Assembly: GCA_950022655.1 (NCBI GenBank)
Contig: OX465584.1
Span: 32,306,988 to 32,370,987, forward strand
From: Alentia gelatinosa
Taxonomy: Eukaryota > Annelida > Polychaeta > Phyllodocida > Polynoidae
Direction: 5' to 3'
Length of the DNA: 64,000 nt
The notes beneath the pieces are model-generated. The model searched no databases, was not told the origin of the DNA, and saw nothing but the letters and a program-made list of their open reading frames with translations. The translations under genes and the position numbers were made by a program. This document shows, piece after piece, positions 51,801 to 62,873 of this stretch. Within the stretch, counting starts at the first letter, position 1. The number at the start of each line of letters is the position of its first letter.

Positions 51801-54800
51801 TTTCAAATTATTGAGATTAAGTGGCCTTCGTGATCTATAGGAGACACCTATTGTTGCTTGGAAGAACAATAATGTATTATCGAAGGCAATAAAGATTTTT
51901 TTTTAAATACAAAAAAAATAATTGGTCTCCACAGTAATCATCACATCCTCCTTTAATTATATATAACAGAAAGCCACGAAAAGAAAATCTAAATGAAATG
52001 AAAATATCTGGATCTCTCAAAAAGTTCTTTCACTAAAACCCCCCTCCAATCGTATCCCCTCGTTCTCTGAACTGCTATCATTAAAAGAAAACATCAATAC
52101 GTATCGATATGACACCGAATGCACTGTGAGACGTGCCCTCAAAGACAAGGCGAACGATAATATTACACTGATTTATGTACAGTGTCTTTCGTTTGAAATC
52201 TTATATTGAACACGACTATCGCTAGTTGACTTATGGGCATACTTAGACAGAAATTCTAAATCAAAAGGTTTTGTTACCAAGTTTCTTGAATTACATATAA
52301 ACTCGAGGGACGCTGTTAAACTGACCAAGTAATCTCCTTTGGTTAACTTGATATTATACACCTGTAGTAAGACCCTTTCTAAGGTGAACATTTTGGAGGG
52401 ACTGCCTCTATTATCCTGAAGTATTGTGCCCAGAAGTATAAGCGGCCTCCTGGCACAATCAGCGTCATGCATATACAGTGCAGCTGTAAGCGATGCGCAT
52501 CGACAGATCGATGCCATCGTTTGGCCACGCCAGACGCCGCGTCAACAAACGAGCATCTGTTGTCGATCGACGGCCACCGTCTTCGGTCGCCGGTTGTTGT
52601 TTCACATGAAAACCACGTGCGGGTAAAAACCCGGACAGCGCCTGACGCAATAGAATAAAGAGGTTATGAATATATATCTAAGAGAAATGATGGGCGTGCT
52701 TGTGGTGGGAGACTGATTGCAGCCTGTTTGTGTGTATGGTGATATGGTGACATGGGCATCATAAAGCGAGCAGGGCTAGGTCGGGGGCTGGGGTACTGGG
52801 TGGTTGATGGGACGTGGGGATATATGTTTAGCAGACGACTCCGCTCTGATATCATCATTATGTCCCATTGCTCGCCTCTGTCTCCAGCTATATTTGGGTT
52901 ATATAAATAGGTGTGCAGTTCAGTGTCGTCCGCCTGGAATCACTCTCGATGGATTAATATTAATATTGAATTGAGTTTCATATATGATATTTGCAGATGT
53001 TTTTTAGCATGCTTGATTAATTTGTATTAATATGATATCATTTCTACTAACATTACTAACACATTAAGCAATTCAGGCAATTAGAGTGTTTGTGTGTTTA
53101 TAGTTCTTGAGTAAAATATTTTCTTTCCACAAACACAAAGTCTACACAGTCAATTGCATAAAAGTAGGGTTGTCTTTATATTAACTCTAGAATGTTCAAA
53201 TTATACATTTGCAATAGCTTTTTACTACTTTCAACTTATATGTTCAAAAATATAATTGTTAGCAATCTGTTAAACGTCCTTTTCAACATGATAGAATCCC
53301 AAAGACATTTGTTAACACCTAAGCTCACACACATCTTTTTATTATACCTATTACCCAATCCAAATATCCGACAAATCTTTACATCCACAAAGCACATTTG
53401 GCAACAATAACTCCCAACCACACATTTTCTCTATATTCATCTTTTTCTCCTTCTTGTCTTCCACCACCCATCCGCTGTACTCAAACCAACCAAAACACTT
53501 GCTGGACTAATTTCCCGTCAGGCATTGCATCGACACCTGCTGGTAGATCTAAGCACTGGGCCACCCACCTACCCCCTCCACAGACCCTCACACCCCGCCC
53601 ACCCACCAACCGTGTGAGTTTAGATCAAGCACCAGCCAGTCAGGGGTCAGTCAGTGCAAAATTGATCGAGTAGAAATCCAGGCCCGCAACCTAAATACCG
53701 ACCCAGGGCTTCCTGTACGCGTTCCGGGATAGGATTCAGGAGTTCTGTGTTCTATGGGTCCCTGGCAGTGCTTAACCTAGCGGCCCGTGTCCCGAATGGC
53801 GGACAACAACGTTGGTTTCTCTCCAGGAGGTGGGATTTAGGTGCAGGGGCGTCAATGCTGGGAACATTATACAGTGTGAAGTAAGCCTGCCCTAACACCC
53901 CCAACATACCCCATCAGCCAAAGTCTCCCTGCTGACTGGACCTTTTCCTGCGATGAAATCATCACATAAGGTACGTGTTATTATTCATCTGCGAATGGTG
54001 TGTCCGCCTGCAGACATACACAAAATTGCACTCGTCAGAAAGTGAAGGCTGTGTATAGGAAATAGGTTTTCGACACCAAGAAAAAAATGAACAGGAACAC
54101 CACAATGGAAACAAACCTTTCTGTAAAAACGTTAGTAGAACAAATCACCAAGTGCTATTGCGAAACCACAAATAACTAGAATGTGCTTTGAGTTACAATG
54201 CCAGATTGGATGAGTAGGATTGTACTCGCGGTCATGTGACTAACTTCTCTGAGGTAGCAATCTAAAAGTAGGATATTCTATGATATGGTAGATCTGCGTG
54301 ATGCATCGTGTTGACATGTTGAATTGTGTCAGGTGGTATGTAAAGGTATCAAGATAATGAAGAAAAAACTAGGAATGTATGAGCTTATAATATAGGAGAT
54401 CGAATGGGGATATAAGTACCTGAAAGAGTACGTGAAAAAATGTATTGGTATTGAGACTCAGAGAAGAATGGTATGTAATTTCTTGTATGGCAATACCATG
54501 TCATGAGACTATGCTTTGAAATTAGGGCTAGTTGCTGAGTATAAAGTCTTCTCATGAGGAGTGGACCATGAATAGGGAAGTTCAGGATCCTTGTGCAGGA
54601 TTACTTTAAACCATATCGTTGGAAACGAGCTATTTACAATTACAGGTTTTACTAATCCATCAGAGTACAGTATATATCCAGCTGTAGTATGAGGAAGGTA
54701 GACATTATGAAGTTTGCTAGCGGATTCTGATGGTATTGTAAAAATCTGAGGTAAGTCGCATATAGGAGGCTGGATACGCCATGAGGTGGTATAAGACAGT

Positions 54801-56263
54801 GTCAGGTGAGTTAGTACAGGTGTAGATGATTTTATACAAAGTAGTATAAGGAAGTGGAATCTGGGCCTGGGTCTTAAGTTGAGGTGTAGATATTTCTCAC
54901 GGTTTTGGACGGCTCTATGATTGCTATAGCAAGTATACTTTCTTCACTTTAGGTTTCCTTGAGAAACTCCAGCGTCACCCCAATGAAGGTATGTGAAATG
55001 TCGGACCAGCTGGTTTCTGTTTAAATGACACCCAGAAACAGGAAATCTTTTTCTAATCCTCACGGTTCATACTTAGTGGAAGGCAGGTCTGGCCATCCAG
55101 CTAAGTACCCCTACCCCTCCTCCCCTCCAGCCCTCACATGGCTCCCATGTATGAAAACCAGGTGTATGAGGACCACCCCCACAGACGATTCTATCCCTGG
55201 GGATAGTCCAGGATCGCCAGGCACCCCTCCGCCCCTGCCGAATGTGGACTCGCCCGCACCTGGGACAATCTTCTCCCATACCATGATGTTTGCTTTTCAT
55301 GTTATTGCACGGAATGGGCTAATTTCCTTTGAGGGTCATGTCAATTGATACATCGAGCTTAAGTGAGATCGTTTGTATGACCATGGATACATAGATGTAA
55401 TGTCAATGTGCTTCGCAAAGGAGTCAATAGTCAGCAGAATATCTCCAGCTAATAATAGAACAGGACCAACTCCAGAAAAGAAAAGAAAACTGTACTATCT
55501 GCTGCAGATAATACTATGCGAACGTAATTTTTCCTATTTCTAAAACAGTAATGCCTCGTCTTTTTCCTTCCGTTCTTTCCACCGTATTTCTGATGAGTAT
55601 CTGTCATCTATTTTCCATCTGCTTCGTCATCTTACACTGTATATTCTAAATGTTGTCTTTTCGTGACTTGTTTGTGCGGACGCCAGTTTTCACTGAATGA
55701 CACCGGAGCATGGAGTCTCCGATTCCGGGTCTAAAGTCTCCTGAACCAAAGTGACCCCTCCATCATAGTTCACACCAACGTCGCTGTCAACCGCTCACTA
55801 GTGCGGGTCGAAACAAAACACATCACTTTAATGCCACCCTTTTCGCCTTTCGCTAAACTATCTGAGACTTTTTTCAATTTGAAAGGATTTTCGAAGTGTA
55901 ACTTCTTGTCAGCTGAAGTCTGATGTTCATAGTTGCTGTGATTCCTCTTAATTAGTACATATAGTCAATGGGTTTGATGTGCTATGTGAATGTGTCTTGT
56001 TTTTATTGTGTTTATATACTAGTTAGTGTATACGCTTGGATTTGGATAGCGCCATCAGCTATAGGTCAATAAAAAGAAGACCAAATCTGTATCAGCTTAA
56101 AACGAGTAACCCGCTTGCAATAATGCATAATTTTTCTTTAAATGTGTAGATATGTTGCACTGATCACTCTTATTGATACAATTGTTGGATCTATCCCAAA
56201 TGAAACCGTTCCTACACATGTATGGCAATTAAACCTATTTCCATCTGTAAACCATTATCGATA
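48882..56263. other. No gene seen
   Basis: AT-leaning intergenic DNA. A GC-rich patch at 52470-52650 with a CACGTG has open frames on both strands but no domain. Low-complexity GAT repeats occur near 50710-50740. Nothing else can be supported. Confidence 0.4.
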
Positions 56264-56524
56264 TTATGACGCTGCAGAGTTATGGAAATATAAAGAAACT
56301 ATAATTACAAGGGAATAAAAGTCCAGAAAGGAGAACAACTGAATACTACCCTCCAGCTTTTTAGGCACAGCGAAAAGGACCGAACATTCATCCTCGTTGG
56401 GTGACGGGGCTGGGAGTGTATTTTTACTTGTGGATGTGACACAACAGCATTCCTTATTTAATGTTCTCGCGTAGCAGGACGGCGTCAGATTGGTGCGATC
56501 TTTCCTCCTTACTGCTCCAGCCAT
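56264..56524 (-). CDS. Candidate small protein or first exon behind an X-box
   Basis: A minus-strand ATG at 56524 (context AGAGCATGG) opens 86 codons beginning MAGAVRRKDRTNL, basic at first and then Cys/Ser-rich (KECCC). Hydrophobic residues near the end may be read-through into non-coding DNA. The ATG lies about 127 bp downstream, on the minus strand, of a perfect X-box (56651-56664), in a CpG-richer patch, as is usual for RFX-controlled genes. No family recognised and no clear donor found. Confidence 0.22.
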   Translation of the reverse strand: MAGAVRRKDRTNLTPSCYARTLNKECCCVTSTSKNTLPAPSPNEDECSVLFAVPKKLEGSIQLFSFLDFYSLVIIVSLYFHNSAAS

Positions 56525-56650
56525 GCTCTGGTCGCTAGGAGACCAATGTTTGACCGTCGCCTCACGCGAATGACACCACTCAGTGCAAGAACAGATCACC
56601 ATGAAACGATGCGCACACTCATGCCAAAAGGCGCGGTATTCTGGTCTTAG

Positions 56651-56664
56651 GTTGCCCTAGTAAC
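56651..56664 (+). promoter_or_regulatory. RFX X-box (perfect consensus match)
   Basis: GTTGCC-CT-AGTAAC fits GTNRCC-N2-RGYAAC exactly. A second, imperfect palindrome GGTCGCTAGGAGACC lies at about 56529-56543, and the stretch between them is CpG-richer than its surroundings. The nearest suitable start codon is on the minus strand at 56524. Confidence 0.4.
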
Positions 56665-56686
56665 GCGGTATGTCACCCCCATCTCC

Positions 56687-56688
<2 letters not shown>

Positions 56689-56729
<41 letters not shown>
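56689..56729. repeat. (CT)n microsatellite, about 20 units
   Basis: Uninterrupted CT dinucleotides adjoining the X-box. A GAGA-type role on the opposite strand is possible but unproven. Confidence 0.95.
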
Positions 56730-56731
<2 letters not shown>

Positions 56732-57864
56732 CCGTGCTCTCTCTGCCAGGAGCTGTCTGGCTGTAGAACAAAACCAAGGCGAGTATGCGACCTTCCACAT
56801 TCATCATTAAAGATTAATTGTATTTGCTTTTTTTTTTCAGAACATACCCTGCAATTTGAGTATTGCATTGCTGTTTCCATTGTCGTAATCAAAGGACAGT
56901 ACTATGTTGACATAATGGCAACAGGTATTAATCCTACAAGGAGCAGTCAGGCAGTGTTCAGAGGTGCTGTAAGTATACAACCAGGTGTCATGGTAACTGA
57001 CATGTCATTAGCATTCAGTGAGTGACAGCTAAGGCAATTTAAAATAAGATATAAGTATGACATAGGATGATCGTAGAACATAAATATTGCTATTTTTGTG
57101 AGCGATTTCTTATAGCAACATTCATGAATTGATGGTATAACTGTATTCTGTGATGTACACATGCGTGGAACTGAGGATAGATCCATGTAAGGGTTGAATG
57201 TAGGTGAGAGTTCCAAGATACTGTCAGAGGCTTCCTGTATCTGGAGTTTGCGACAAATGTTAACAACAAGTGGTGGAACTGACTCGTCAGAGGATGTCAT
57301 GTACCAAAGCAACAGAATATTAAGGTTCAAGGGCAGGGCCAAATGATAGAAAATAAGATGTTGTAGTGCAGCTTATATGTTTAAAGGATAGATGGAATTT
57401 ATGTAAGGTGAAAGGTTTTGAGGAGTGGTGAGATGGGGATTGAGTTATATAGGCTTCATAGATGTCAAATATTGGATCTATTAGGTTATTTCGATTAAGT
57501 AAAAGACGACTGGACAAATATAAAGCTTTGGCAAATGATAGAAATTTTATGGTTATGATATTTACAGTGGTATTTGACTATTCTACTAGAAGTATCCAAG
57601 ATAAGGTGGCGCATTCAGGCAGACAACAATAATCAGTGAGATCATCTGGGGTTCATGGCGATGAATGATATGAAAGATATTTTAGCCAGCAAGAGTTTGG
57701 TAGGGTGTATAATATTCACTGGACGTGGAAAACAGAGTATGTAAATATCATTTAGAGAGGCTTAGTAGTAATATTTATCTAGGGAATGTTTGATGGCATC
57801 CAGGTATAATGAGTCAACTACCTATGCTGCACTGCCGTCCCATTATAAGTTAATTAGGAATGAT
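56730..57864. other. No gene seen
   Basis: AT-leaning sequence with minus-strand frames of 131 and 65 codons (57342-56947, 57517-57320) that show no convincing domain. They might be the worn 3' end of the LINE found further right, but similarity is too weak to call. Confidence 0.35.
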
Positions 57865-57950
57865 CCAACCAGGGACTAAAACCCCCTCCATCCTCCCATG
57901 ACCGATTTCTTATTCGGCTACCTGGCACAGCGCCACGCTGCCCAGCACCA
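57865..57950 (-). mobile_element. Possible decayed tRNA-like SINE head
   Basis: On the minus strand an A-box-like TGGCGCTGTGCCAGG is followed by a CCGA/TCGG anticodon-arm-like stem and a B-box-like GGTTTTAGTCC (8 of 11 to GGTTCGANTCC). The spacing is tRNA-like. No target-site duplication found. Confidence 0.3.
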
Positions 57951-58984
57951 GGCTAGACCCATGTAGTGATATAATGCCTTATTGACCAGATAAAACAATC
58001 ATGTATTATGCACTGAGTAGATGTTAAATATTTCAATAGTAAAGGTCCCATCGAGCTCCTGCCGACTAGATGTCATACCTGTCCTTAGCAAATATAACCA
58101 TTATCGATGGCTCTAAAACAAAACATTTCCAGAAGACACAAATTCGTATACTTTAGTTAGAATCCTCTTGTGTATGCACTTTTTCACCAGAGGATTTATT
58201 TCCAGTAGGTGATAGTGAAATGACGAAAATATAAAGATCGCGAAATGTTGGCAACTTTTTCTGGGTATACGTGTGTGTCTGATCGATAGTCGTCTGCCGA
58301 AGGACGTGCTGACCTCTAGCTTGCTGCACGCATGCGTTATTCGTCCTCCACCTTACACTAATGGCCAACTAGACGCCGACAATGAATATCACACAAATCT
58401 ACTTTTCTGCAGCATTATATCTGATACGAACATGCATTTAACTTGTCCTTCATAGGCCTGCATGCTACCATTTGTATGCATTATTACGGATAATAATAGT
58501 TGAGTATTGATAACAAGTGACTGATCTTGGTTCATGCGTTTACCTTTCATTGTATCATCGGCACCTATTTTGACCCAAGTTTGCCATTTGCTGATGAGTG
58601 GTTCAGTCCACGTGAGAAAGAGTTGTAACGAATAGGTCCGTTGTGCTCTGCTATTGCTCATGAATGATCAAACTATGCACATACAGGTCAGATATAGGAG
58701 CCTTAACACATTCATGATATTGTCTGAGAGTACATGGTGATGAATAAAAAGGGTATTTTGATGAATAGGATAGGTTGGATACATGCTTGGATAATTAGAT
58801 CTTCAATGGAGGTAAGCATTACATACTTTTACGTGACCTATACCATGTCGTTTTTGTCTTTTCAGTATTTGATGGGATACCACTACAAAAGCATCACTCA
58901 GTTACGAAGTCGACAGCCTCTTGTAGATTATCCATGGCAGGTTGAACCATTAAGTGTCCAGTATAAAACAGCAAATCATTCGTG

Positions 58985-59701
58985 TTCTGCAGGTATTTTA
59001 TCTGTTTACACATATGTGTGTACTATCAGCATAGAAAGTAAAATAACCCAATCCAAGTACCGAGCCTTACGGCACGCCATATAAAACTGCAGTTTCACAT
59101 GAAGTTGTATTATTGATGATCATGGAGGTAATTTGTAGACCGTCCAACTAAATTCGGTGGTAGCTTGAATACGCCATTAAGTTTGGCAATTAATAATCAA
59201 TGAGGAACAGCCTTGAATGCCTTACAGAGATCGACATAACAGCTGCCAACTATGCGGCTATTGTTTCGGACCACATATAAATAATATGTATAGTCCTAAT
59301 TAGCATTCGTAGTTCCTAATTTCTTCCGGAATTCATATTGTTATTTGTTCAAGCCGTCATCAGTTATTCAAAGTGAGAAATAGAGTGATTTTTTCATAAG
59401 TTTTTCCAATATCTTAGACGGACCAGGAAGTAGTGGTATAGGTCTCCAATTGTTTATTTGTTAGCTTGCACCAGTCTTAGGTATTGGTACAGTAACTCCA
59501 ATCTTCCATGGATTAGGAACAATGCCGGAAACTAGGGAACACTTACATGAATAATGTAACTCATTTACTAGTAGTAACATATAGTCATGCATTACTTTAC
59601 CTGAGATGTTTTCAAGACCAGAACGCATACTCATGTTTACCTCTTTGATAAAATTAGTTGTTCCCTTGGCGCCGTAATATGTCATACACCCACAGGAGCA
59701 A
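58985..59701 (-). pseudogene. Decayed LINE (non-LTR retrotransposon) reverse transcriptase
   Basis: On the minus strand, in order: a G-L-E-N-I-S-x-K segment, P-N-P-W-K-I-G-V-T-V-P-I-P-K-T-G (about 59515-59468), N-N-W-R-P-I-x-L-L-P-x3-S-K-I-L-E-K-L (about 59455-59400), Q-Y-E-F-R-K, V-D-L-C-K-A-F-K-A-V-P-H (about 59235-59200), G-V-P-stop-G-S-V-L-G (about 59082-59055), and Y-A-D-S-T-H in place of the YADD catalytic box (about 59033-59010). These are the consecutive RT motifs of jockey/CR1/L2-type LINEs. Several in-frame stops and the lost second Asp show it is dead. Its 5' part is missing at 59702, where the Ngaro-type element begins. Confidence 0.88.
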
Positions 59702-59792
59702 CATTGGTACGAACTTGTGAGATATAATGGCAGGAGGCAGCTGTCGGACTAAGCGCGGCAACGCAGCAAGAGACATCTACCGGACGTTTTTA
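59702..59792 (+). repeat. Split direct repeat, copy A1 (at least 91 bp)
   Basis: Starts CATTGGTACGAACTTG; identical to 63910-64000 as far as the window allows. The true right border of the repeat is unknown because the second copy is truncated. Confidence 0.95.
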
Positions 59793-59927
59793 TGAACTCA
59801 CACTGTCGTGATGTGTATATCACGTGACAGTCTTACCAACTTTTTCAAAGACTCAACACGTTTCTTTACCGGAGCGCTTCTTAAACCTCTCAGGATTACG
59901 TTTTTTGGACAGAAAGTCGAAGAAAGC

Positions 59928-61073
59928 ATGCCGCCTAAGAAGGGTACCAAGGCCGTGGTCACGAAGACCCCAAAGGTTTCAACACCGGGGGAAGGCCGGG
60001 CCGCTAGAGGCGAAAAGAGAATGGACCTGATTCAGGCCCAAATTGAAGGCCTGAAGGAGGCCATTTTGGCGGCAGCATCCGCATCGGCTCGTGGGAACGA
60101 TGCAGAGACCGGACAGCAAAAAAGAAGCGAGGTGCATCCTCAGATAACAGCAGGCAACGTTTTGCCGACACAGACGAACGACAGGGCGATAATGCCTTGC
60201 ACGGGAAACGCGGTCGACGTGACCGATACTGCAGCCATTGCCGCAGGAGCGGCCATGGCATCGAGGGCATCAGGTTTGGCGCCAAACTCGGACTTCGCGG
60301 GCTTTTCAACGGATCAGCTAGCGCATCCCTGGATTCCACGTGATGGACGGGCGGTAGGCGTGGCCTACCAGGACGAGGACCTCGACCGTCAAGTGCAACA
60401 GATCCTCCAGTCAACATCACACATCTTGAGGCCTACCTCAGGTAAGCCCACCCACCCGGCTCACTACGTTTTCCGAGGAGCTAAGAGAGAGCGAGCGGGC
60501 TTAGGAGCTCTTAATGTACAAGAATATCTGTGGGGCATCTTACGCATGTCTGACGATCCCAAGACTCCCGCCAGTTGCCGCAGACCGCTGATGACACACC
60601 TCAGGGAGGTAGTCGAGGATTCGATTGATTACGATTTCCGGCAAGTCCGACGCTGGAGCGAGGAGATATTCTCGCGATTAACAGAAGGACGATTCCTCCA
60701 AGGCTGGAACTCTGTGAGCGACATCCAGCACCTCCGGACGGCAATATCGCGGGCCGAGAGCGGCAGGCTCGGCAAGGAGGATTTACTGTCCCAAGCGGGA
60801 AAGGCTAAGAGCAAGGCGCGCCCAGCGGGCGGAAGCCACGCCCCTTGCCCAGCTTACAACACGGAGAAGGGATGCACTCTCCAAGCGCCGCACGTCGCAG
60901 CGGCAGGAACGGTGGATCACGTTTGCGAGTACTGCTATGACATCTTGAGCTTGCATCACCCTCACGCGGCCAAGGATTGCCGCATCAAAGTGAAACACGA
61001 GTCTGCGGCAGCGGCCAGGAGCAGTAGTCGGCCCTTTGGGGGTAGGGCAGGTCCGCCTGCCGCCCGCGACTAA
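59928..61073 (+). CDS. Gag-like protein of the Ngaro-type element
   Basis: 381 residues from ATG 59928 (AGCATGCC, starting MPPKKGTK); the frame is also open to an ATG at 59811. The protein is probably the RNA-binding/structural protein of the element. The first part is Lys/Ala-rich and low-complexity, the middle is helical, and the C terminus has a Cys/His array: PCPAYNTEKGC, then H-V-C-E-Y-C, then H-H-P-H and D-C-R (about 60840-60985). This resembles the C-x-C/H-P-x-C pattern of DIRS-order Gag proteins. The stop TAA lies 7 nt before the next ORF's ATG, which is in the +1 frame, so re-initiation or a frameshift could couple them. Confidence 0.8.
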   Translation: MPPKKGTKAVVTKTPKVSTPGEGRAARGEKRMDLIQAQIEGLKEAILAAASASARGNDAETGQQKRSEVHPQITAGNVLPTQTNDRAIMPCTGNAVDVTDTAAIAAGAAMASRASGLAPNSDFAGFSTDQLAHPWIPRDGRAVGVAYQDEDLDRQVQQILQSTSHILRPTSGKPTHPAHYVFRGAKRERAGLGALNVQEYLWGILRMSDDPKTPASCRRPLMTHLREVVEDSIDYDFRQVRRWSEEIFSRLTEGRFLQGWNSVSDIQHLRTAISRAESGRLGKEDLLSQAGKAKSKARPAGGSHAPCPAYNTEKGCTLQAPHVAAAGTVDHVCEYCYDILSLHHPHAAKDCRIKVKHESAAAARSSSRPFGGRAGPPAARD

Positions 61074-61080
61074 GTTGGAG

Positions 61081-62841
61081 ATGTCCGCGCGCTCCCAGCC
61101 GACACGCAAGGACTGCGACTCGGAGAGCGCTTGCGGCGACATGGGCGGGGAGGTGGACAACTCCTCGTCCAATCACGTGCCGCCCCGCGTGGCGGGATCG
61201 GTTAGCGTTTTTTGGCGCCCTCAGCCTTCTGAGGAATTCAGGGAGCGGTGCCCTCAGTTTACCTCGGATTATTCTGTTATCACCAACGTTGAGGCTTACA
61301 ACTTTGAGGGGGCTCGTGTTATTGTCCCCTCGGCTCTCCACGTGGACGAGTGGAGGGCTCGTTTAGCCGATTTTCATGATGTTGGTTTGTGTGACTTCCT
61401 AGACTACGGGTGGCCCATTGGCTATACCCGGGAGCAATGGCCGCTCCCTACATATGTCAACCACGCTTCGGCTCGGGATTGTGTTCCGGACTTACAACGT
61501 TTTGTTGACAACGAGATCCGCTTAGGCGGACTTCTTGGGCCTTTCGAGGATTTACCTTTCGGCATTAATACGCAGGTGTCCCCGCTTTTGACACGTCCCA
61601 AGCGGGACTCTAGGGACAGGAGAGTGATCCTCGACCTTTCTTTTCCCGAGGGCAGATCGGTGAATGACGGGATACCAGTAGGCCTGTATTTGGGACAGGG
61701 CTGCGCCTACACTCTGCCTACGATAGGCGACCTGACTGGACTCATCGAGACGTTAGGCCGACACTCATACATTTGGAAGGCTGATCTCAGCAGGGCCTAT
61801 AGGCAGTTGAGGATCGACCCGGGCGACGCCCCTTTTCTGTGTTTTCACGTGGAAGAGGCCTATTACGTGGAGAGGTGTCCCCCTTTCGGGTGTAGGTCGT
61901 CCTCCGTCGCGTGTCAGAGGACATCTAACGCTGTCGTTTATATCATGGCCCAGGCCGGGTTTCGAGTACTCGCCTACTTGGATGATTTTGCCGGAGCGGC
62001 GGCACGGGAGGACGAGGCCTACCGAGCCTACCAGACGTTCATCGACCTGGCCGACACGTTAGGCCTACAGCTAGCGAAAGAAAAGTGCGAGCCTCCTACG
62101 CAAGTCATCACGTGGCTGGGGTTCACGTTGGATACACGTGACATGGTTGTCACAATCCCACGGGACAAACTCGAAGCTGTGCTGGGAGAGTGCACCAATT
62201 GTCTCGGCCGCAAATGGATTTCCCTCCACCACATGCAGTCCCTGCTGGGTCGGTTAATTCACGTGGCCAGTTGTGTACGGCACGCGAAAAAGTTTATGGC
62301 ATGTCTCTTCGCGGCTCTTCGGGCAGCTCGTGCGGCTCCCGTTGTGACTCTTGGTGATGGAGCTCGAGCGGATTTACGTTGGTTCGGGTTCTACGCGGCT
62401 TCGTCGAACGGGCGCCACCTTGTCCAGACAACGTCGCTTTTCGTGACGCTCCACGTCGGCATGTCCAGCAATCGGGGTCAGGTCAAGATGTGGGACGTCA
62501 ACTTGGAGTGGGCGTGGCGCGTTCCAGATATTGACCCCGGCACGGGTTTTTACAAACTCGCGGCTTTTGCCTTGGTCGTGGCGTGTACACACGGTCTTGG
62601 GAACGTTCCCGCGGGTGCCACGGTCCGGGTAACGGCTTCCCACGCCGCGGTGTTCGCTCCTCTTCACCACGGGTTAATACGAGACCCGTTTATCGCCGCC
62701 TGTGCCCGTAGGATCTGGTTGGGGGCCGCTTTGGGCGACTACGAAGTCGTCCCAGACGTTGTTCTGACCGTTGAAAGTGAAGTAACTCCTGTCGAAATCG
62801 TCTGCCCTCGTGTCCAAGAAATTTTACACGATTTTCGTTGA
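61081..62841 (+). CDS. Reverse transcriptase with RNase H-like domain (Ngaro-type)
   Basis: 586 residues from ATG 61081. RT motifs in order: R-x2-R-V-I-L-D-L-S, W-K-A-D-L-S-R-A-Y-R-Q (motif A), C-P-P-F-G-C-R-S-S-S-V-A-C-Q (motif B), A-Y-L-D-D (motif C, YLDD at 61975-61986) and W-L-G-F-T-L-D. A C-terminal region (about 62370-62800) keeps the pattern of the DIRS-order RNase H: D-L-R-W-F, then T-L-H-V, F-Y-K-L-A-A-F-A-L-V-V-A, V-R-V-T-A-S-H-A-A-V, R-x-I-W. The places where TDAS, LE and TDN normally supply catalytic acids have none. The stop overlaps the frame of the recombinase ORF by a few bases. Confidence 0.92.
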   Translation: MSARSQPTRKDCDSESACGDMGGEVDNSSSNHVPPRVAGSVSVFWRPQPSEEFRERCPQFTSDYSVITNVEAYNFEGARVIVPSALHVDEWRARLADFHDVGLCDFLDYGWPIGYTREQWPLPTYVNHASARDCVPDLQRFVDNEIRLGGLLGPFEDLPFGINTQVSPLLTRPKRDSRDRRVILDLSFPEGRSVNDGIPVGLYLGQGCAYTLPTIGDLTGLIETLGRHSYIWKADLSRAYRQLRIDPGDAPFLCFHVEEAYYVERCPPFGCRSSSVACQRTSNAVVYIMAQAGFRVLAYLDDFAGAAAREDEAYRAYQTFIDLADTLGLQLAKEKCEPPTQVITWLGFTLDTRDMVVTIPRDKLEAVLGECTNCLGRKWISLHHMQSLLGRLIHVASCVRHAKKFMACLFAALRAARAAPVVTLGDGARADLRWFGFYAASSNGRHLVQTTSLFVTLHVGMSSNRGQVKMWDVNLEWAWRVPDIDPGTGFYKLAAFALVVACTHGLGNVPAGATVRVTASHAAVFAPLHHGLIRDPFIAACARRIWLGAALGDYEVVPDVVLTVESEVTPVEIVCPRVQEILHDFR

Positions 62842-62873
62842 TTCCAGATGCCGACCCCGGGCTCCACGCTCGG

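Noticed and set aside
56947..57517. Minus-strand frames as the 3' end of the LINE
   Set aside because: No recognisable C-terminal LINE motif; similarity too weak.
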